The notes: generated by a model not told the origin, from the letters alone. Positions 35,711 to 48,300 are shown, counted from the stretch's first letter. The stretch is DNA of 64,000 nucleotides from Apodemus sylvaticus (GCF_947179515.1 NC_067472.1:204184068-204248067), one strand, 5' to 3'. Numbers and translations are program-made.

Positions 35711-37111
35711 TCTTTTTATTGATATTTTCTTTATTTACATTTCTACTGTTTTCCCCTTTCCATGTCTCCTCTATAAAAATTGGGTACAGAGCTAAACAAA
35801 ATATTCTCAACTGAAGAATACTGAATTGCGGAGAAGCACCTAGAGAGATGTTCAACATCCTTAATCATCAGCGAAATGAAAATCTAAACAACCCTGGGAT
35901 TCAACCTCACACCAGTCTGAATGGGTAAGATCTAAAACTCAGGTGACAGCAGATTCTGGTAAGGATGTTGAGAAAGAGGAACACTCCTCCATTGTTGGTG
36001 GGATTGCAATCTGGTAAAACCACTCTAGAATTCAGTTTGGCAGTTCCTCAGAAAATTGAACATAGCACTACCTGAGGACCCAGATATACTACTCCTGGGC
36101 ATATACCTAGAAGATGCTCCAACATGTAATAAGGACACATGCTCCACTAGGTTCATAGCAGCCGAATACACAATAGCCAGAAGCAACAAAGAACCCAGAT
36201 GTCCCTCAACAGAGGAATGGAAACAGAAAACATTGTACAATTACACAATGGAGTACTACTCAGCTATTAAAAGCAATAGATTCATGAAATTGTTAGCAAA
36301 TGGATGGAACTAGAAAATGTCTTCCTGAGAGAGGTAACGCAATCACAAGAGAACACACATGGTATGTACTCCCTGATCAGTGGATATTAGCCCAGAATCT
36401 TGGAATACCTAAGATACAATTCACAGACAGTGTGAAGCTCAAGAGGAAGGAACACCAAAGTGTGGATAGTTTGATCCTCTTAGAAGGAGGATCAAAATGC
36501 CCATGGGGGGAGATTCAGAGACAAATTGTGGAGCAGAGACTAAGGGAAAAGCCATTCAGAGTCTGCCATACCTGGAGCCCATCCCACATACAGTTACTAA
36601 ACCCAGACACTATTGTGGATGCCAACAAATGCTTGCTGACAGGAGTCTGATACAGCTGTCCCCTGAGAGGCTCTGCTAGTGCCTGACAAATACAGAAGTG
36701 GATGCTAACCGCCAACCAATGGACTGAGCACAGGGACCCTAATGGAGGATCTAGAGAAAGAACCCAAGAAGCTATAGGTGTTTGCAGCCTCAGAGGAGGA
36801 ACAATATGAACCACCCAGTAACCCCAGAACTCTCAGAGACCAAACCACCATCAATCGAATACACATGGCGGGACCCATGGCTCCAGTACCATATGTAGCA
36901 GAGGACGGCCTTGTTGGACACCAGTGAAAGGAGAGGCTCTTGGTCCTGTGAAGTCTGGATGCTCCAGTGTAGGGGAATGGCAGGACAGGGAAGCGGGTGT
37001 TGAGGGGTTGGGGAGCAAGAGGAGAGAAGATAGGATAGGGAGTTTTGGAGGGGAAAACTAGGAAAGAGGATAACATTGTGATGTAAATAAAATAACTGAA
37101 AACAATTAAGG
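35711..37111 (+). mobile_element. Old L1 relic, copy in unit B
   Basis: Duplicate of 20912-22312 at an offset of 14,799. No difference was noticed between copies. Confidence 0.85.
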
Positions 37112-38921
37112 AAAAAAGGTAAAAAAAATCAATTGTATGAAAGAGACAAGAAGAGTTGTCAATACATAAACTGAACAATTCAGGAGGCTGTGTAAAAGAG
37201 AACTATGTAGAAAGTGAACCCAGAAGACTCAGTTACACACTCCCTCCCCATGAGAAATCCAGCAGAAAGCAGGGGACAAGGACCTGGGATCATTGAATAG
37301 GTATATAATCATGGGTATATAGGAGAAATCATGTCATTTGCCACAAAGTGAGTGGAAAATAACTTAATGTGATTTTGTGCAATCATATAAAATTTTCTGA
37401 TGAGTCATATAAAAATAAAAGGACAACTTTCTGAGTGTGCAGTTCCTCTGAACTAAAGAGTGTAAAAGAGCCTGAGATTCCACTAACTTCATAATTCTTC
37501 CCTTTTATTTTTCAGTGCTGCACATTTCTAGTTACTATGTTTTTCCCCAAATTACTTTAACTTTCAGGGTATTTTGAGCTTCAATTGGAATTTTACATTT
37601 TCACCCCTAGATCTGTGAAAAATATCAGTAGACTGCTGATGATCAGTGGAGATATAGACTGGAGATGCATATGGTGGTTATTGAAGAAACTAGCAATAAA
37701 GATGAAATCTGTTCCAGGTATACAACTTCTCAGTATAGATGATACTGAAAGGACTTTAAGTCAGCAATACACAAATATACTTACACATATGTGTTTATTG
37801 ATGTCATGTTTCAAGGAGTCATGTAGAAGTTTGAGCATAGCTGACCATCATATGAAGAAAACTGAAATAAAATATGCACATGTTAAATAATCTTATTAGA
37901 ATATCTCAGTTAACCTTGAGTGATATCTTGGCCTCACCTGAGAAGAGTGTAGCAACTATGGATCACCAAGATGAAATGGTCTTTAGCCACGTCTGTGAGG
38001 GGTTGTAAATTGATAGGGGAGGACCCATGCAACTGTGGACATTGCCCACCATTCCCTGGAAGGAGGTCCTGGGCAACTAAGCATGAGCTTGGGAGTCAGC
38101 CAGCAAAAACAGTGCTCATTGCTGCAGAAGATTCTGTTCATCATGGCTGGGAGTAGAGTATGCTGGAGCACAGCATTTTAGCCTTGCAGAAAGGCAACAA
38201 AGAAGAAGGGGTGCACTCCTCTGGTGGCCATCTCCTTTGCTACTGTGTATTCAACCTCAGCTTCCAGGTCAAAGGACACACACTTCCCACATTCAGAGTG
38301 GAACACCTGCCATTTGATAATCCCACCTGGAAAATATCTAACACAACCAGAAATATGCTTCTATGATTTCCTAGATGATTTCAGTCAACTTGAAAGTGTA
38401 TAAACCATCAAAACATTTAACAGTCTATTTATTATTATATACATTTCTTCCACTTTGTTTGTAAAGAGAGTACTCAGAGAATTTAATCATCCCAGGAAGA
38501 AATTCCCATTAGCTGCAATTCCTGGCCCAAAGGCAAAGTAATTCCACAATAATACTTGAACATATATGTTAATTGCTGCAATGCTTCAATGAGACAAGAA
38601 ATAGAATGAGTTGAGCTGACAATTATCTGAAGAACATGAAATGTTCCAATATACATAAAATAAAATGTGCCAATCTACTAACAGAATTTATTTAAAATAT
38701 TTCAGTTACACTTTAATTATTGCTTGGTACACCTTAGAGTATCAAAAGTGCAAAATTAGAATTTCTGGTACTCATACTTCAATATTCATTTTTTAAAAAA
38801 TATTTTAAATGAAAATTATCAATTATAAATATTAGTGAGATACAATATCATGAGTAAATAAATTTACACACTATTTCCTAAATAATATCAATTTCCTAGC
38901 TTCTTGTTTATCTTGTGACAG

Positions 38922-39004
38922 GTGGGAACCTAGTGATACCTAGGCACTCAGACCAAGGGAGTCTAGGGAAGAAAGGATCTTTCTCTACTGGAACAACAAA
39001 TATG
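38922..39004 (+). other. Exon-like segment 1 (unit B)
   Basis: Duplicate of 24123-24205 with the same acceptor and donor. See that entry for its features. Confidence 0.35.
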
Positions 39005-39343
39005 GTAAGTCTCAATGCAGTTTCAAATGAAGGTAATTTACATGGAATTATGAGAGACAAATTTAAAATGTAAATGTTATTTTTGTGTTTATACTAATGA
39101 TCCTCAAATGTTTTCACCCAAGTGGTCATATATCACTTTTTCTTTTTATTGCCACTGGTATTAGATAACACAGGTCAATGCCCTTATCAGTTAGTCTTTA
39201 GCCTGCATTGCACTCTGTGCTCAAACACTGACCCAAGAAAGTCATGTACAATGCTGAGGTCCAAGGTGCTCAGATTACTCAAAGGTTTTATTGCCTACTG
39301 AGGAATTTCAGGATTAGGTTCTGAACTTTTTTGTTTGTTTTTT

Positions 39344-40334
39344 GTTTATTTTTTATTAGATATTTCCTTTATTTATATTTCAAATGGTATTCCCTTTCCT
39401 TGTTTCCCCTCCAAAAACACCCTATCCCATTTCCCCTCCCCGTTTACCAACAATCACCCACACACTTTCCTGACCTGGCATTCCCCTACACTGGGGCATT
39501 GAGCCTTCATAGCAGCAATGGCCTCTCCTCTCCTTGATGTCTGAAATGGCCATCCTCTGCTACATAAGTAGCTGGAGCCATGGGTTCTCTTTGTTTGGTG
39601 TTTTAGTCTTTGGGAGCTCTGGGGATACTTGTTGGTACTTGTTCCTCTTGTGGAGCTGAAAATCTCTTCAGCTCCTTGGGTCCTTTCTCCAACTGCTCCT
39701 TTGAGGAACCTATGCTCGGTCTATTGCTTGGTTGTAAGCCATCGTGTGTTGATCCACCTTTCAAGAAGGATCAATGTACCCACACTTTGGTATTACTTCT
39801 TCTTGAGCTTCATGTGGTCTGTGAGTTGTATATTGGGTATTGGGAGCTTTTGGGCTAATATCCACTTATCAGCAAGTGATTACTGTGTGTTTTCTTTTGT
39901 GATTGCTTTACCTCACTCAGGGTGATATTTTCTAGTTCCAACCATTTGCCTAAGAATTTCATGAATTTTTGTATGCACTCACTAATAAGTGGATATTAAC
40001 CTAGAAAACTGGAATACCCAAAACATAATCCACACATCAAAAGAGGTACAAGAAGAAAGGAGGAGTGGCCCCTGGTTCTGGAAAGACTCAGTGAAACAGT
40101 ATTCATCAAAACCAGAACGGGGAAGTGGGAAGGGGTGGGCGGGAGGACAGGGGAAGAGAAGGGGGCTTACGGGACTTTTGGGGAGTGGGGGGGGCTAGAA
40201 AAGGGAAATCATTTGATATGTAAATAAATTATATCGAATAAAAAATTAAAAAAAAAGAATTTCATGAATTCATTGTTTTTAATAGCTGAGCAGTACTCCA
40301 TTAAATGTACCACATTTTCCGTATCCATTCCTCT
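39344..40334 (-). mobile_element. Old antisense L1 3' end with nested L1 (unit B)
   Basis: Duplicate of 24545-25535. The nested plus-strand L1 lies at about 39968-40254, with the same 16-base repeats at 39952-39967 and 40255-40270. Confidence 0.85.
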
Positions 40335-42988
40335 GAACTTCTTAGAGAGCAGAAACTGAGTTTTCCTTCCTCATGGTCATGAAAATGCATTACCCTCCTA
40401 TGTGTAAAAAATCCACTCATAGCTATGCGAAGTTTTTTGTTTCTCATTTCAATAAATAGGCTATTTGTAAGACAGCTCCTAAAGTTGAACATTCCCTAAA
40501 AACTCTTGTGCATTACATTTTTAATGGGGAGAGACATCCCAATCCCAAGCCTACCACTTGATTACCATTATAAGGAAATCCCATGGTGGGATTATTTACC
40601 AAATTCATAAAACTCAATCACCACATGTGAGGTTCTATTCACTCTAATTTCTTTAGCAAAAGAGATCTGTGAATCCAATACAAACATGCAGCAATACAGA
40701 TGCACAGACCTGTGTGTGTGTGTGTGTGTGTTTGTGTTTGTGTGTGTGTCTGTTTATGTGCATGCATGTGCACGTGTGCTAGAGATCTGGAATTGCAGCA
40801 GGCCCGACCAATGATTTTGATCTTTCCTGTCTTTCTTTTTCTGTCTTAGAACATCCTCAGACACCATGATGTCACTCTACCTCCACAAGAGAGATTCCAA
40901 ATCTTAAGTGCGCTAGAGCAGAGCAATGAAATCAACAACGATTCTTTGTTGGCTTCTTCCATGAGCCTGAGGAAAAACGTCTTCTAAATGGCAGCCGAAC
41001 TGGAAAAATGTGGACAAGGAGAAGCCGCCTTTGTGCTCTCTCACAAATTCCTCACATGAGAACCTGCGGTTTCTACTCCTTTCCTGGAACTCTTCCCTTG
41101 TTCAACCTGCTGTTCTATTAAGGGTTCTCTACTTGGCTGACAGCTATGGAACTTGAGGCTGCCATCTCTTTATCAGATTTCTGGCAGCTCACACACAGGC
41201 TTTTTCTTGCAATTCAAAGACATGAGGAGCAAAGGTGGTGGTATCATGAATAAGGAATATTATTGGTAGTAGACTTAGTTCTTGAACCTGTGCACACATG
41301 ATCCAGATCATAGTGGAAGAAAAAGGGGACCAGAAAACAGGGTGTATCTGACCTGGTAGGTGTTTTGATTTCCAAATCTCCTCTCAAGAAGTCACTGGCT
41401 TGTCTCTGATGGGTAGCCAAGCTCAGTGAATTCCATGGGAGAGAAGTAAGGCTTCCTAGAGCTCCACAGTTACCAGAGGATTGTGGACTACTTGGGGTCA
41501 GTGTGGTTAAGCATAGTTAGGCTTTTTTCAAAATGGTCATCATATTGGGTAGTCAGAATAAAAAGTAGAAAGCAGAGCTGTCACCAGGAAATAACTATTA
41601 CAGCCTCAATGACAAGTGTGCTTTACCTATAGTAAGGGGATGGTAGAAAAGTCTCACCAACCATAAGAGGCCCTGAATGGTGAAACAGAATATAAGGAGA
41701 TAGATACACGTGACTCTGAGGAGCTCAGACACTGGGGAGGGGTTTTATGGATATGATTTCATTGACCTTCTGAAGCCTGTGTGATGAGCAGATATAACAC
41801 TTCCTGTCTACAAAGATAAAGCTCAGGTTTACAGATGAGCTCAGGTTCCACAGTTTGCATTATCCTTGTTTTATACCTCCTAGAACAAAGTTTCTTTTGG
41901 GTTTCCACTGGTGCTTTCCAGCAAAATAAAGGCATTCTCTTGAGATCATAGTAAATCTCCCATTATTTCTTTTCTTTTCCAAAAAATAAATCACTCTTAC
42001 TAAGGAGTCATATAAATTCCCAGACATCAGGTTTCCGAGTCTGAGTTTATCCTCTTCTTAAGCAGAGTTTCTGGCAGGGTTGTGAATCTGTTTTGAATCT
42101 TGGACAGACCTGAGGGTTGAAGCAGTTCATCAGCATCTTTCGGTGTAGCATCTGACTAGGTGCCAACAGCACAGCACTTCCAGGAACTAATCACCCTCGG
42201 TATCTAGTGTTATTACCTAATGACATCTGATGAGGTTGTGCACTCCTGGTAAGCAATATACAAACCTTCTATGTGGACAAAGATTCATATTGTGATTGGG
42301 AATGGAAGATTGTGAACACTGTATTTTCTAGTTTCAAATTTATGAGGACAACCAGTTTCCTCAAATTTCTGTGGATCCATCTGGTTCCTCTTGAGTGCTG
42401 AGGTGAGAGTGGCACTAGACCACTTTAGCAATGCCCATTGACAGTTGAATGTTTGCTGAATGTGCCATTTTAATGGAAGACTGTGGATATTCTCTTTCCA
42501 GGCCAAGGTATGGAAATGGATGTGGGATGTCAGCGTGTGCCTTTTTAAATATGAGAAACATGTGAAACCAAGTATACAGAGGCCAGATTTCCTTAGGTCC
42601 TCATTTAGACATATAATTTTCTTTGCACAGCTTTCTCTCTGCTCTATTCTGTTAAGACTCTGTCGAAAAAAATCCCCTCAGAAAAAAAGTACTAAGAGAT
42701 TTTAGAGAATTTTAGAAGATCAAATATCTTCAAGGTACGTTTTCATTCTCAATGTGGGGGACCAAAAATCTACAGAGTAGTACAAGGCTACTCACAGAAA
42801 AGCCACAGATGAAGATACTAGATTGAATGAAGGAAATATTCCTTCAGGATTTCAGTACAGAGGACAGGGTGGCAGGGAATGGGGTTCAAGTCATGCCTGA
42901 GATACTGATGCCCCTGCCAACTTATTTTCTTTGTCTTTTTGCTGACATTAGAACTGTTCTAATTATCCATTTTGGTTTGGTATTGCAG

Positions 42989-43081
42989 AGGACAAAACAA
43001 GTTTTTAAGAGAGATGAGGAGCTGAAAAAGGAATTACAAAAGGAACACTTGGAAGAATATCTAAGCTACTTGGCAAAGAAA
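42989..43081 (+). other. Exon-like segment 2 (unit B)
   Basis: Duplicate of 28190-28282, with the same splice-like borders and frame. Confidence 0.4.
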
Positions 43082-43223
43082 GTCAGTATGAGAAGCATAG
43101 AGACAGCAGAAGTCTGTGTCACCTACTCAGTCTGTTTCCAGGACTCTCTTGTGCTGTCTCAGTGGAGTGTGTTATTTAATAAAAGTGCTCCACATGCAAT
43201 GTGCATATGAAGCAAACACACAA

Positions 43224-43248
43224 ATACACACACACACACACACACACA
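43224..43248. repeat. (CA)n microsatellite, unit B allele
   Basis: Shorter allele of the repeat at 28425-28457. Confidence 0.95.
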
Positions 43249-43458
43249 ATGGAGTGGCATACTGAGAAGACTTAGACCTAGCTTACTGAAAACAGGAAAT
43301 GAGTAAAGTAGAATAATGGATTTTCAACACACCAGGGATACAGGCCCTACACTGAGATGTCAGACTTTAACAGAACTACATTTGGTTAATATCTGGGCTG
43401 ACAAGAATTTGCTTCCAAGGTTTGAAGCAGTGGCCTAAATGATTTTCCCTTCCTACAG

Positions 43459-43481
43459 AAGAAGAATAAAGAGGAACTTGC
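43459..43481 (+). pseudogene. Exon-like segment 3, 5' piece (unit B)
   Basis: Same 23 bases and acceptor as in unit A. Here the remainder of the segment survives on the other side of the insertion at 47985, separated by about 4.5 kb of U6-L1. Confidence 0.45.
43468..43481 (+). repeat. Target-site duplication, 5' half, of the U6-L1 insertion
   Basis: AAAGAGGAACTTGC, repeated exactly at 47971-47984. The cut site on the lower strand is CTTT/AT, a good fit to the L1 endonuclease preference (TTTT/AA-like). The same bases precede U6 in unit A (28677-28690), but there the 3' half is missing. Confidence 0.95.
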
Positions 43482-43487
43482 GTGCTC

Positions 43488-43538
<51 letters not shown>

Positions 43539-43588
43539 GGCCCCTGCGCAAGGATGATATGCAAATTCGTGAAGCGTTCCATATTTTT
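43482..43588 (+). pseudogene. Rnu6-ps: U6 snRNA retrocopy, 5' end of a U6-L1 chimera (unit B)
   Basis: Identical to the copy at 28691-28797, including the two differences from canonical U6. Its first base follows the 14-base target-site duplication (43468-43481) directly, so U6 is the true 5' end of the inserted DNA. Confidence 0.96.
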
Positions 43589-43710
43589 AGGATAATAGGA
43601 GGACAACACCAATACAAGGAGGGAAACTTCACCCTGAAAAAAGCAAGATAGTAACCTTTCATCAAACCCAAAAGAAGTTAAGCAATCAAATTTAAAAAAT
43701 AACGTCAAAA

Positions 43711-46700
43711 ATGATAGGAAGTAACAATCACTATTCCTTAATATCTCTTAACATCAATGGACTCAATGCCCCAATAAAAAGACACAGACTAACTGACTGG
43801 ATACGTAAACAGGACCCTACATTTTGCTGTTTACAGGAAACACACCTCAGGGTCAAAGACAAACACTACCTTAGAGTAAAAGGCTGGAAGACAATTTTAC
43901 AAGCAAATGGTCTCAGGAAACAAGCTGGAGTAGCCATTTTAATATCAGATAAAATTGACTTTCAACCCAAAGTCATCAAAAGAGACTCTGAGGGACACTT
44001 CTTGCTGGTCAAAGGAAAAATGCAACAAGAAGAACTCTCAATCCTGAACATCTATGCTCCAAATGCAAGGGCACCCTCTTTCATAAAAGAAACTTTATTA
44101 AAACTCAAAGCACACATTGCACCTAACACAATAATTGTGGGTGACTTCAACACTGCACTTTCCTCAATGGACCGATCAGGAAAACAGAAACTAAACAAGG
44201 ACACAATGAAACTAATTGAAGCTTTGGACCAATTAGATTTAACTGATATATATAGAACATTCTATCCTAAAACAAAAGAATATACCTTTTTTTCAGCACC
44301 TCATGGTACCTTCTCCAAAATCGACCATATAATTGGTCACAAGACAGACCTCAACAAATATAAGAAGATAGAACTAATCCCATGCCTCCTATCTGATCAC
44401 TATGGAATAAAAGTGGTCTTCAATAGCAACAGAAACAACAGAAAACCCACATACACGTGGAAATTGAACAATACTCTACTCAATGATACCTTGGTCAAGG
44501 AAGAAATAAAGAAAGAAATTAAAGACTTTTTAGAACACAATGAAAATGAAAACACAACATACCCAAATCTATGGGACACAATGAAAGCAGTGCTAAGAGG
44601 AAAACACATAGCCCTGAGTGCCTCCAAAAAGAAAATGGAGAGAGCATACATTACCAACTTAATGACACACCTGAAAGCCCTAGAACAAAAAGAAGCTATT
44701 TCACCCAGGAGGAGTAGAAGGCAGGAAATCATCAAACTCAGGGCCGAAATCAATCAAGTAGAAACAAAGAGAACCATACAAAAAATCAACAAAACCAGGA
44801 GCTGGTTCTTTGAGAAAATCAACAAGATAGATAAACCCTTAGCCAGACTGACCAAAGGGCACAGAGAAAGTATCCAAATTAACAAACTTAGAAATGAAAA
44901 GGGAGACATAACAACGGAAACTGAGGAAATCCAAAAAATCATCAGATCCTACTACAAGAGCCTGTACTCAACACAACTGGAGAATCTGGAGGAAATGGAC
45001 AATTTCCTTGACAGATACCAAATACCAAAATTAAATCAGGACCAACTAGACCATCTGAACAGTCCCATAAAGCCTAAAGAAATAGAAGGAGTCATAGAAA
45101 GTCTTCCAACCAAAAAAAGCACAGGACCAGATGGTTTCAGTGCAGAATTCTACCAGACCTTCAAAGAAGAGTTAACACCAATACTCTTCAAACTATTCCA
45201 CAAAATAGAAACAGAAGGAACACTACCCAATTCCTTCTACGAAGCCACAATTACGCTGATACCAAAGCCACACAAAGATCCAACAAAGAAAGAGAACTTC
45301 AGACCAATTTCCCTTATGAACATCGATGCAAAAATACTCAATAAAATTCTTGCCAACCGAATCCAAGAACACATCAAAACGATCATCCACCATGATCAAG
45401 TAGGCTTTATCCCGGGAATGCAGGGTTGGTTCAATATACGGAAATCCATCAATACAATCCACTACATAAACAAACTCAAAGAACAAAATCACATGGTCAT
45501 TTCATTGGATGCTGAAAAAGCATTTGACAAAATTCAGCATCCTTTCATGCTTAAAGTCTTGGAGAGAACAGGAATTCAAGGCCCATACCTAAACATAGTA
45601 AAAGCAATATACAGCAAACCAGTAGCCAGCATCAAACTAAATGGAGAGAAACTTGAAGCAATCCCACTGAAATCAGGGACCAGACAAGGCTGCCCCCTTT
45701 CTCCTTATCTTTTCAATATTGTACTTGAGGTACTAGCTCGGGCAATTCGACAACATAAGGAGGTCAAAGGGATACAAATTGGAAAGGAGGAAGTCAAACT
45801 ATCATTATTTGCAGACGACATGATAGTCTACCTAAGTGACCCAAAAAACTCCACTAGAGAGCTCCTACAGCTGATAAACAACTTCAGCAAAGTGGCAGGT
45901 TATAAAATCAACTCAAGCAAATCAGTGGCCTTCCTATACTCAAAGGATAAGCAGGCTGAGAAAGAAATTAGGGAAATGACCCCCTTCACAATAGCCACAA
46001 ACAGTATAAAGTATCTTGGGGTGACTCTTACCAAACATGTGAAAGATCTGTATGACAAGAACTTCAAGACTCTGAAGAAGGAAATGGAAGAAGACCTCAA
46101 AAAATGGGAAAACCTCCCATGCTCATGGATCGGTAGAATCAATATAGTTAAAATGGCCATTTTGCCTAAAGCACTATACAGATTCAATGCAATACCCATC
46201 AAAATCCCAACTCAATTCTTCACAGAGTTAGAAAGAGCAATTATCAAATTCATCTGGAACAACAAAAAACCCAGGATAGCTAAAACTATTCTCAGCAACA
46301 AAAGAAAATCTGGGGGAATCAGTATCCCTGACCTCAAGCAATACTACAGAGCAATAGTGTTAAAAACTGCATGGTATTGGTACAGTGACAGGCAGGAGGA
46401 TCAATGGAACAGGATTGAAGATCCAGAAATGAACCCACACACCTATGGCCACTTGATCCTCGACAAAGAGGCTGAAAACATCCAATGGAAAAAAGATAGC
46501 CTTTTCAACAAATGGTGCTGGTTCAACTGGAGGTCAGCATGCAGAAGAATGCAAATTGATCCATCCTTGTCTCCTTGTACTAAGCTCAAATCCAAATGGA
46601 TCAAGGACCTCCACATAAAGCCAGACACTCTGAAGCTAATAGAAAAGAAACTGGGGAAGACCCTTGAGGACATCGGTACAGGGAGAAAGTTTCTGAACAG

Positions 46701-47535
46701 AACACCAATAGCGTATGCTCTAAGAGCAAGAATTGACAAATGGGACCTCATAAGGTTACAGAGTTTCTGTAAGGCAAAGGACACCATCAAGAGGACAGAT
46801 CGGCAACCAACAAATTGGGAAAAGATCTTCACCAATCCTACATCAGATAGAGGGCTAATATCCAATATATATAAAGAACTCAAGAAGTTAGACTCCAGAA
46901 AACCGAACAACCCTATTAAAAAATGGGGTACAGAGTTAAACAAAGAATTCTCACCTGAAGAACTTCAGAAGGCAGAGAAGCATCTTAAAAAATGCTCAAC
47001 TTCATTAGTCATTAGGGAAATGCAAATCAAAACAACCCTAAGATTTCATCTTACACCAGTCAGAATGGCTAAGATTAAAAATTCAGGAGACAGCAGGTGT
47101 TGGAGAGGGTGCAGAGAAAGAGGAACACTCCTCCACTGCTGGTGGGGTTGCAAATTGGTACAACCACTCTGGAAAGCAGTCTGGCGGTTCCTCTGAAAAC
47201 TGGGCACCTCACTTCTAGAAGATCCTGCTATACCACTCCTGGGCATATACCCAGAGGATTCCCCACCATGTAATAAGGATACATGCTCTACTATGTTCAT
47301 AGCAGCCCTATTTATAATTGCCAGATGCTGGAAAGAACCCAGGTATCCCTCAACAGAAGAGTGGATGCAAAAAATGTGGTATATCTATACAATGGAGTAC
47401 TATTCAGCCATTAGAAACAATGAATTCATGAAATTCTTAGGCAAATGGATGGAGCTAGAGAACATCATACTAAGTGAGGTAACCCAGACTCAAAAGGTGA
47501 ATCATGGTATGCACTCACTAATAAGTGGTTATTAA
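43711..47535 (+). pseudogene. L1 ORF2, broken by one stop codon (unit B)
   Basis: The frame is identical in protein sequence to the unit A ORF2 for about 947 codons, then differs at several residues. TGA at 47194-47196 replaces the CGA arginine codon of unit A, giving 1161 codons. The remaining 113 codons to 47535 stay in frame without another stop. The endonuclease, reverse transcriptase and cysteine motif all lie before the stop; only the extreme C-terminus is lost. The CGA-to-TGA change is a typical CpG decay. Confidence 0.93.
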
Positions 47536-47778
47536 CCTAGAAAGCTGGAATACCCAAAACATAATCCACACATCAAATGAGATACAAGAAGAAAGCAGGA
47601 GTGGTCCCTGGTTCTGGAAAGACTCAGTGAAACAGTATTTGTCAAAACCAGAAAGGGGAACTGGGAAGGGGTGGGAGGGAGGACAGGGGAAGAGAAGGGG
47701 GCTTACGGGACTTTCGGGGAGGGGGGGGGGCCTGGAAAAGGGGAAATCATTTGAAATGTAAATAAATTATATCGAATA

Positions 47779-47841
47779 AAAAAATTAAAAAAAAACAAAA
47801 CAAAAAAAAACAAAAAAAAGAAAAAAAAACAACAAAAAAAA
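47779..47841 (+). repeat. Impure poly(A) tract at the L1 3' end (first tail)
   Basis: A-rich with scattered C, T and G. It marks the genomic tail of the parent L1 and was read through before transcription ended further downstream. Confidence 0.85.
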
Positions 47842-47960
47842 GAAGTTCAAATTACCTGTTATTCTATATGTGATGTTTTTCTGCACATGTTATATGCATT
47901 TAGATCATGTGCTAAATTTTCAAAAATATAACTTTTAAATTACATTTATTAAAATTAATT
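47842..47960 (+). mobile_element. 3'-transduced segment carried by the L1
   Basis: About 119 bases with no L1 or SINE resemblance lie between the L1 A-rich tail and a second pure A run, inside the target-site duplication. An ATTAAA at about 47948-47953 sits at a proper distance before the second A run and can serve as the cleavage signal. This is the signature of L1 transcript read-through at the parent locus. The hybrid L1 of unit A lacks it. Confidence 0.87.
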
Positions 47961-47970
47961 AAAAAAAAAA

Positions 47971-47984
47971 AAAGAGGAACTTGC
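47971..47984 (+). repeat. Target-site duplication, 3' half, of the U6-L1 insertion
   Basis: Exact repeat of 43468-43481, directly after the second A run. It proves that the sequence between the L1 tail and this point entered together with the L1. Confidence 0.95.
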
Positions 47985-48300
47985 CCAAAAAGTAGCCTTC
48001 TGGGAGGAGATAAGAAACATTCTAGTAACGTCAGGATTTTTCAAATGGGCTTCCTAGCCATTTGGAAAAATGTATGGTTCTGAAGGAAACAACTTTGGGG
48101 AGGTGGGCTCTGGAGCACCATTAACATCAAAGAAAGCTCAGCCTTCTTTAGTAACAACAAGGACCCTCAGCCCACCAGTGGTGTCTTCAGGAAAGGAAGA
48201 CTGTGAAGAAGCAGCCCCAGCCACATCACCAGCTTCCAAAGAGGCTGCAGAAACATGCACCTTGGAAAGTCCAGGTGATTCACCACAGGTTTCTGACTAG
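47985..48300 (+). pseudogene. Rest of exon-like segment 3 and following open frame
   Basis: Joined conceptually with 43459-43481, the frame continues as AQKVAFWEEIRNIL and so on to a TAG at 48055. It then stays open in the same frame from 48058 to the stop at 48298-48300. That part is Ser/Pro/Glu/Ala-rich (for example EEAAPATSPASKEAAET) and looks disordered. The frame continuity across the TAG and across the insertion suggests a former coding exon, or a retrocopy of one. I do not recognise the protein. The U6-L1 insertion and the TAG make it a pseudogene here. Confidence 0.45.

Larger units (their letters stand above)
33032..47841 (+). repeat. Young tandem duplication, unit B
   Basis: Direct-orientation copy of unit A. 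It begins with AAAGAAAGAACACAAGG, the same bases as 18233 onward, immediately after a 34-base A run. It contains the same Rpl36 pseudogene, L1 relics, exon-like segments and U6-L1 chimera. Unlike unit A, the L1 here keeps its native 3' end and then passes into unduplicated host DNA, so the right end of this copy is the ancestral arrangement. Confidence 0.97.
43589..47970 (+). mobile_element. 5'-truncated L1 of the U6-L1 chimera with native 3' end (unit B)
   Basis: Same start and structure as the unit A element. The 3' UTR ends at about 47778, followed by an impure A-rich tail (about 47779-47841), about 119 bp of non-L1 DNA (47842-47960) and a second A run (47961-47973). The second half of the target-site duplication (AAAGAGGAACTTGC) comes at 47971-47984. 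With U6 at the front, the whole insertion is about 4.5 kb and bounded by perfect 14-base repeats. Confidence 0.95.

Noticed and set aside
18233..47841. The tandem repeat as a pure assembly artefact
   Set aside because: The two L1s have consistently different 3' ends, the CA repeats differ in length, and the flanks differ biologically (transduced segment and target-site half only in unit B). An erroneous repetition of one sequence would not do this. Long reads would still settle it.
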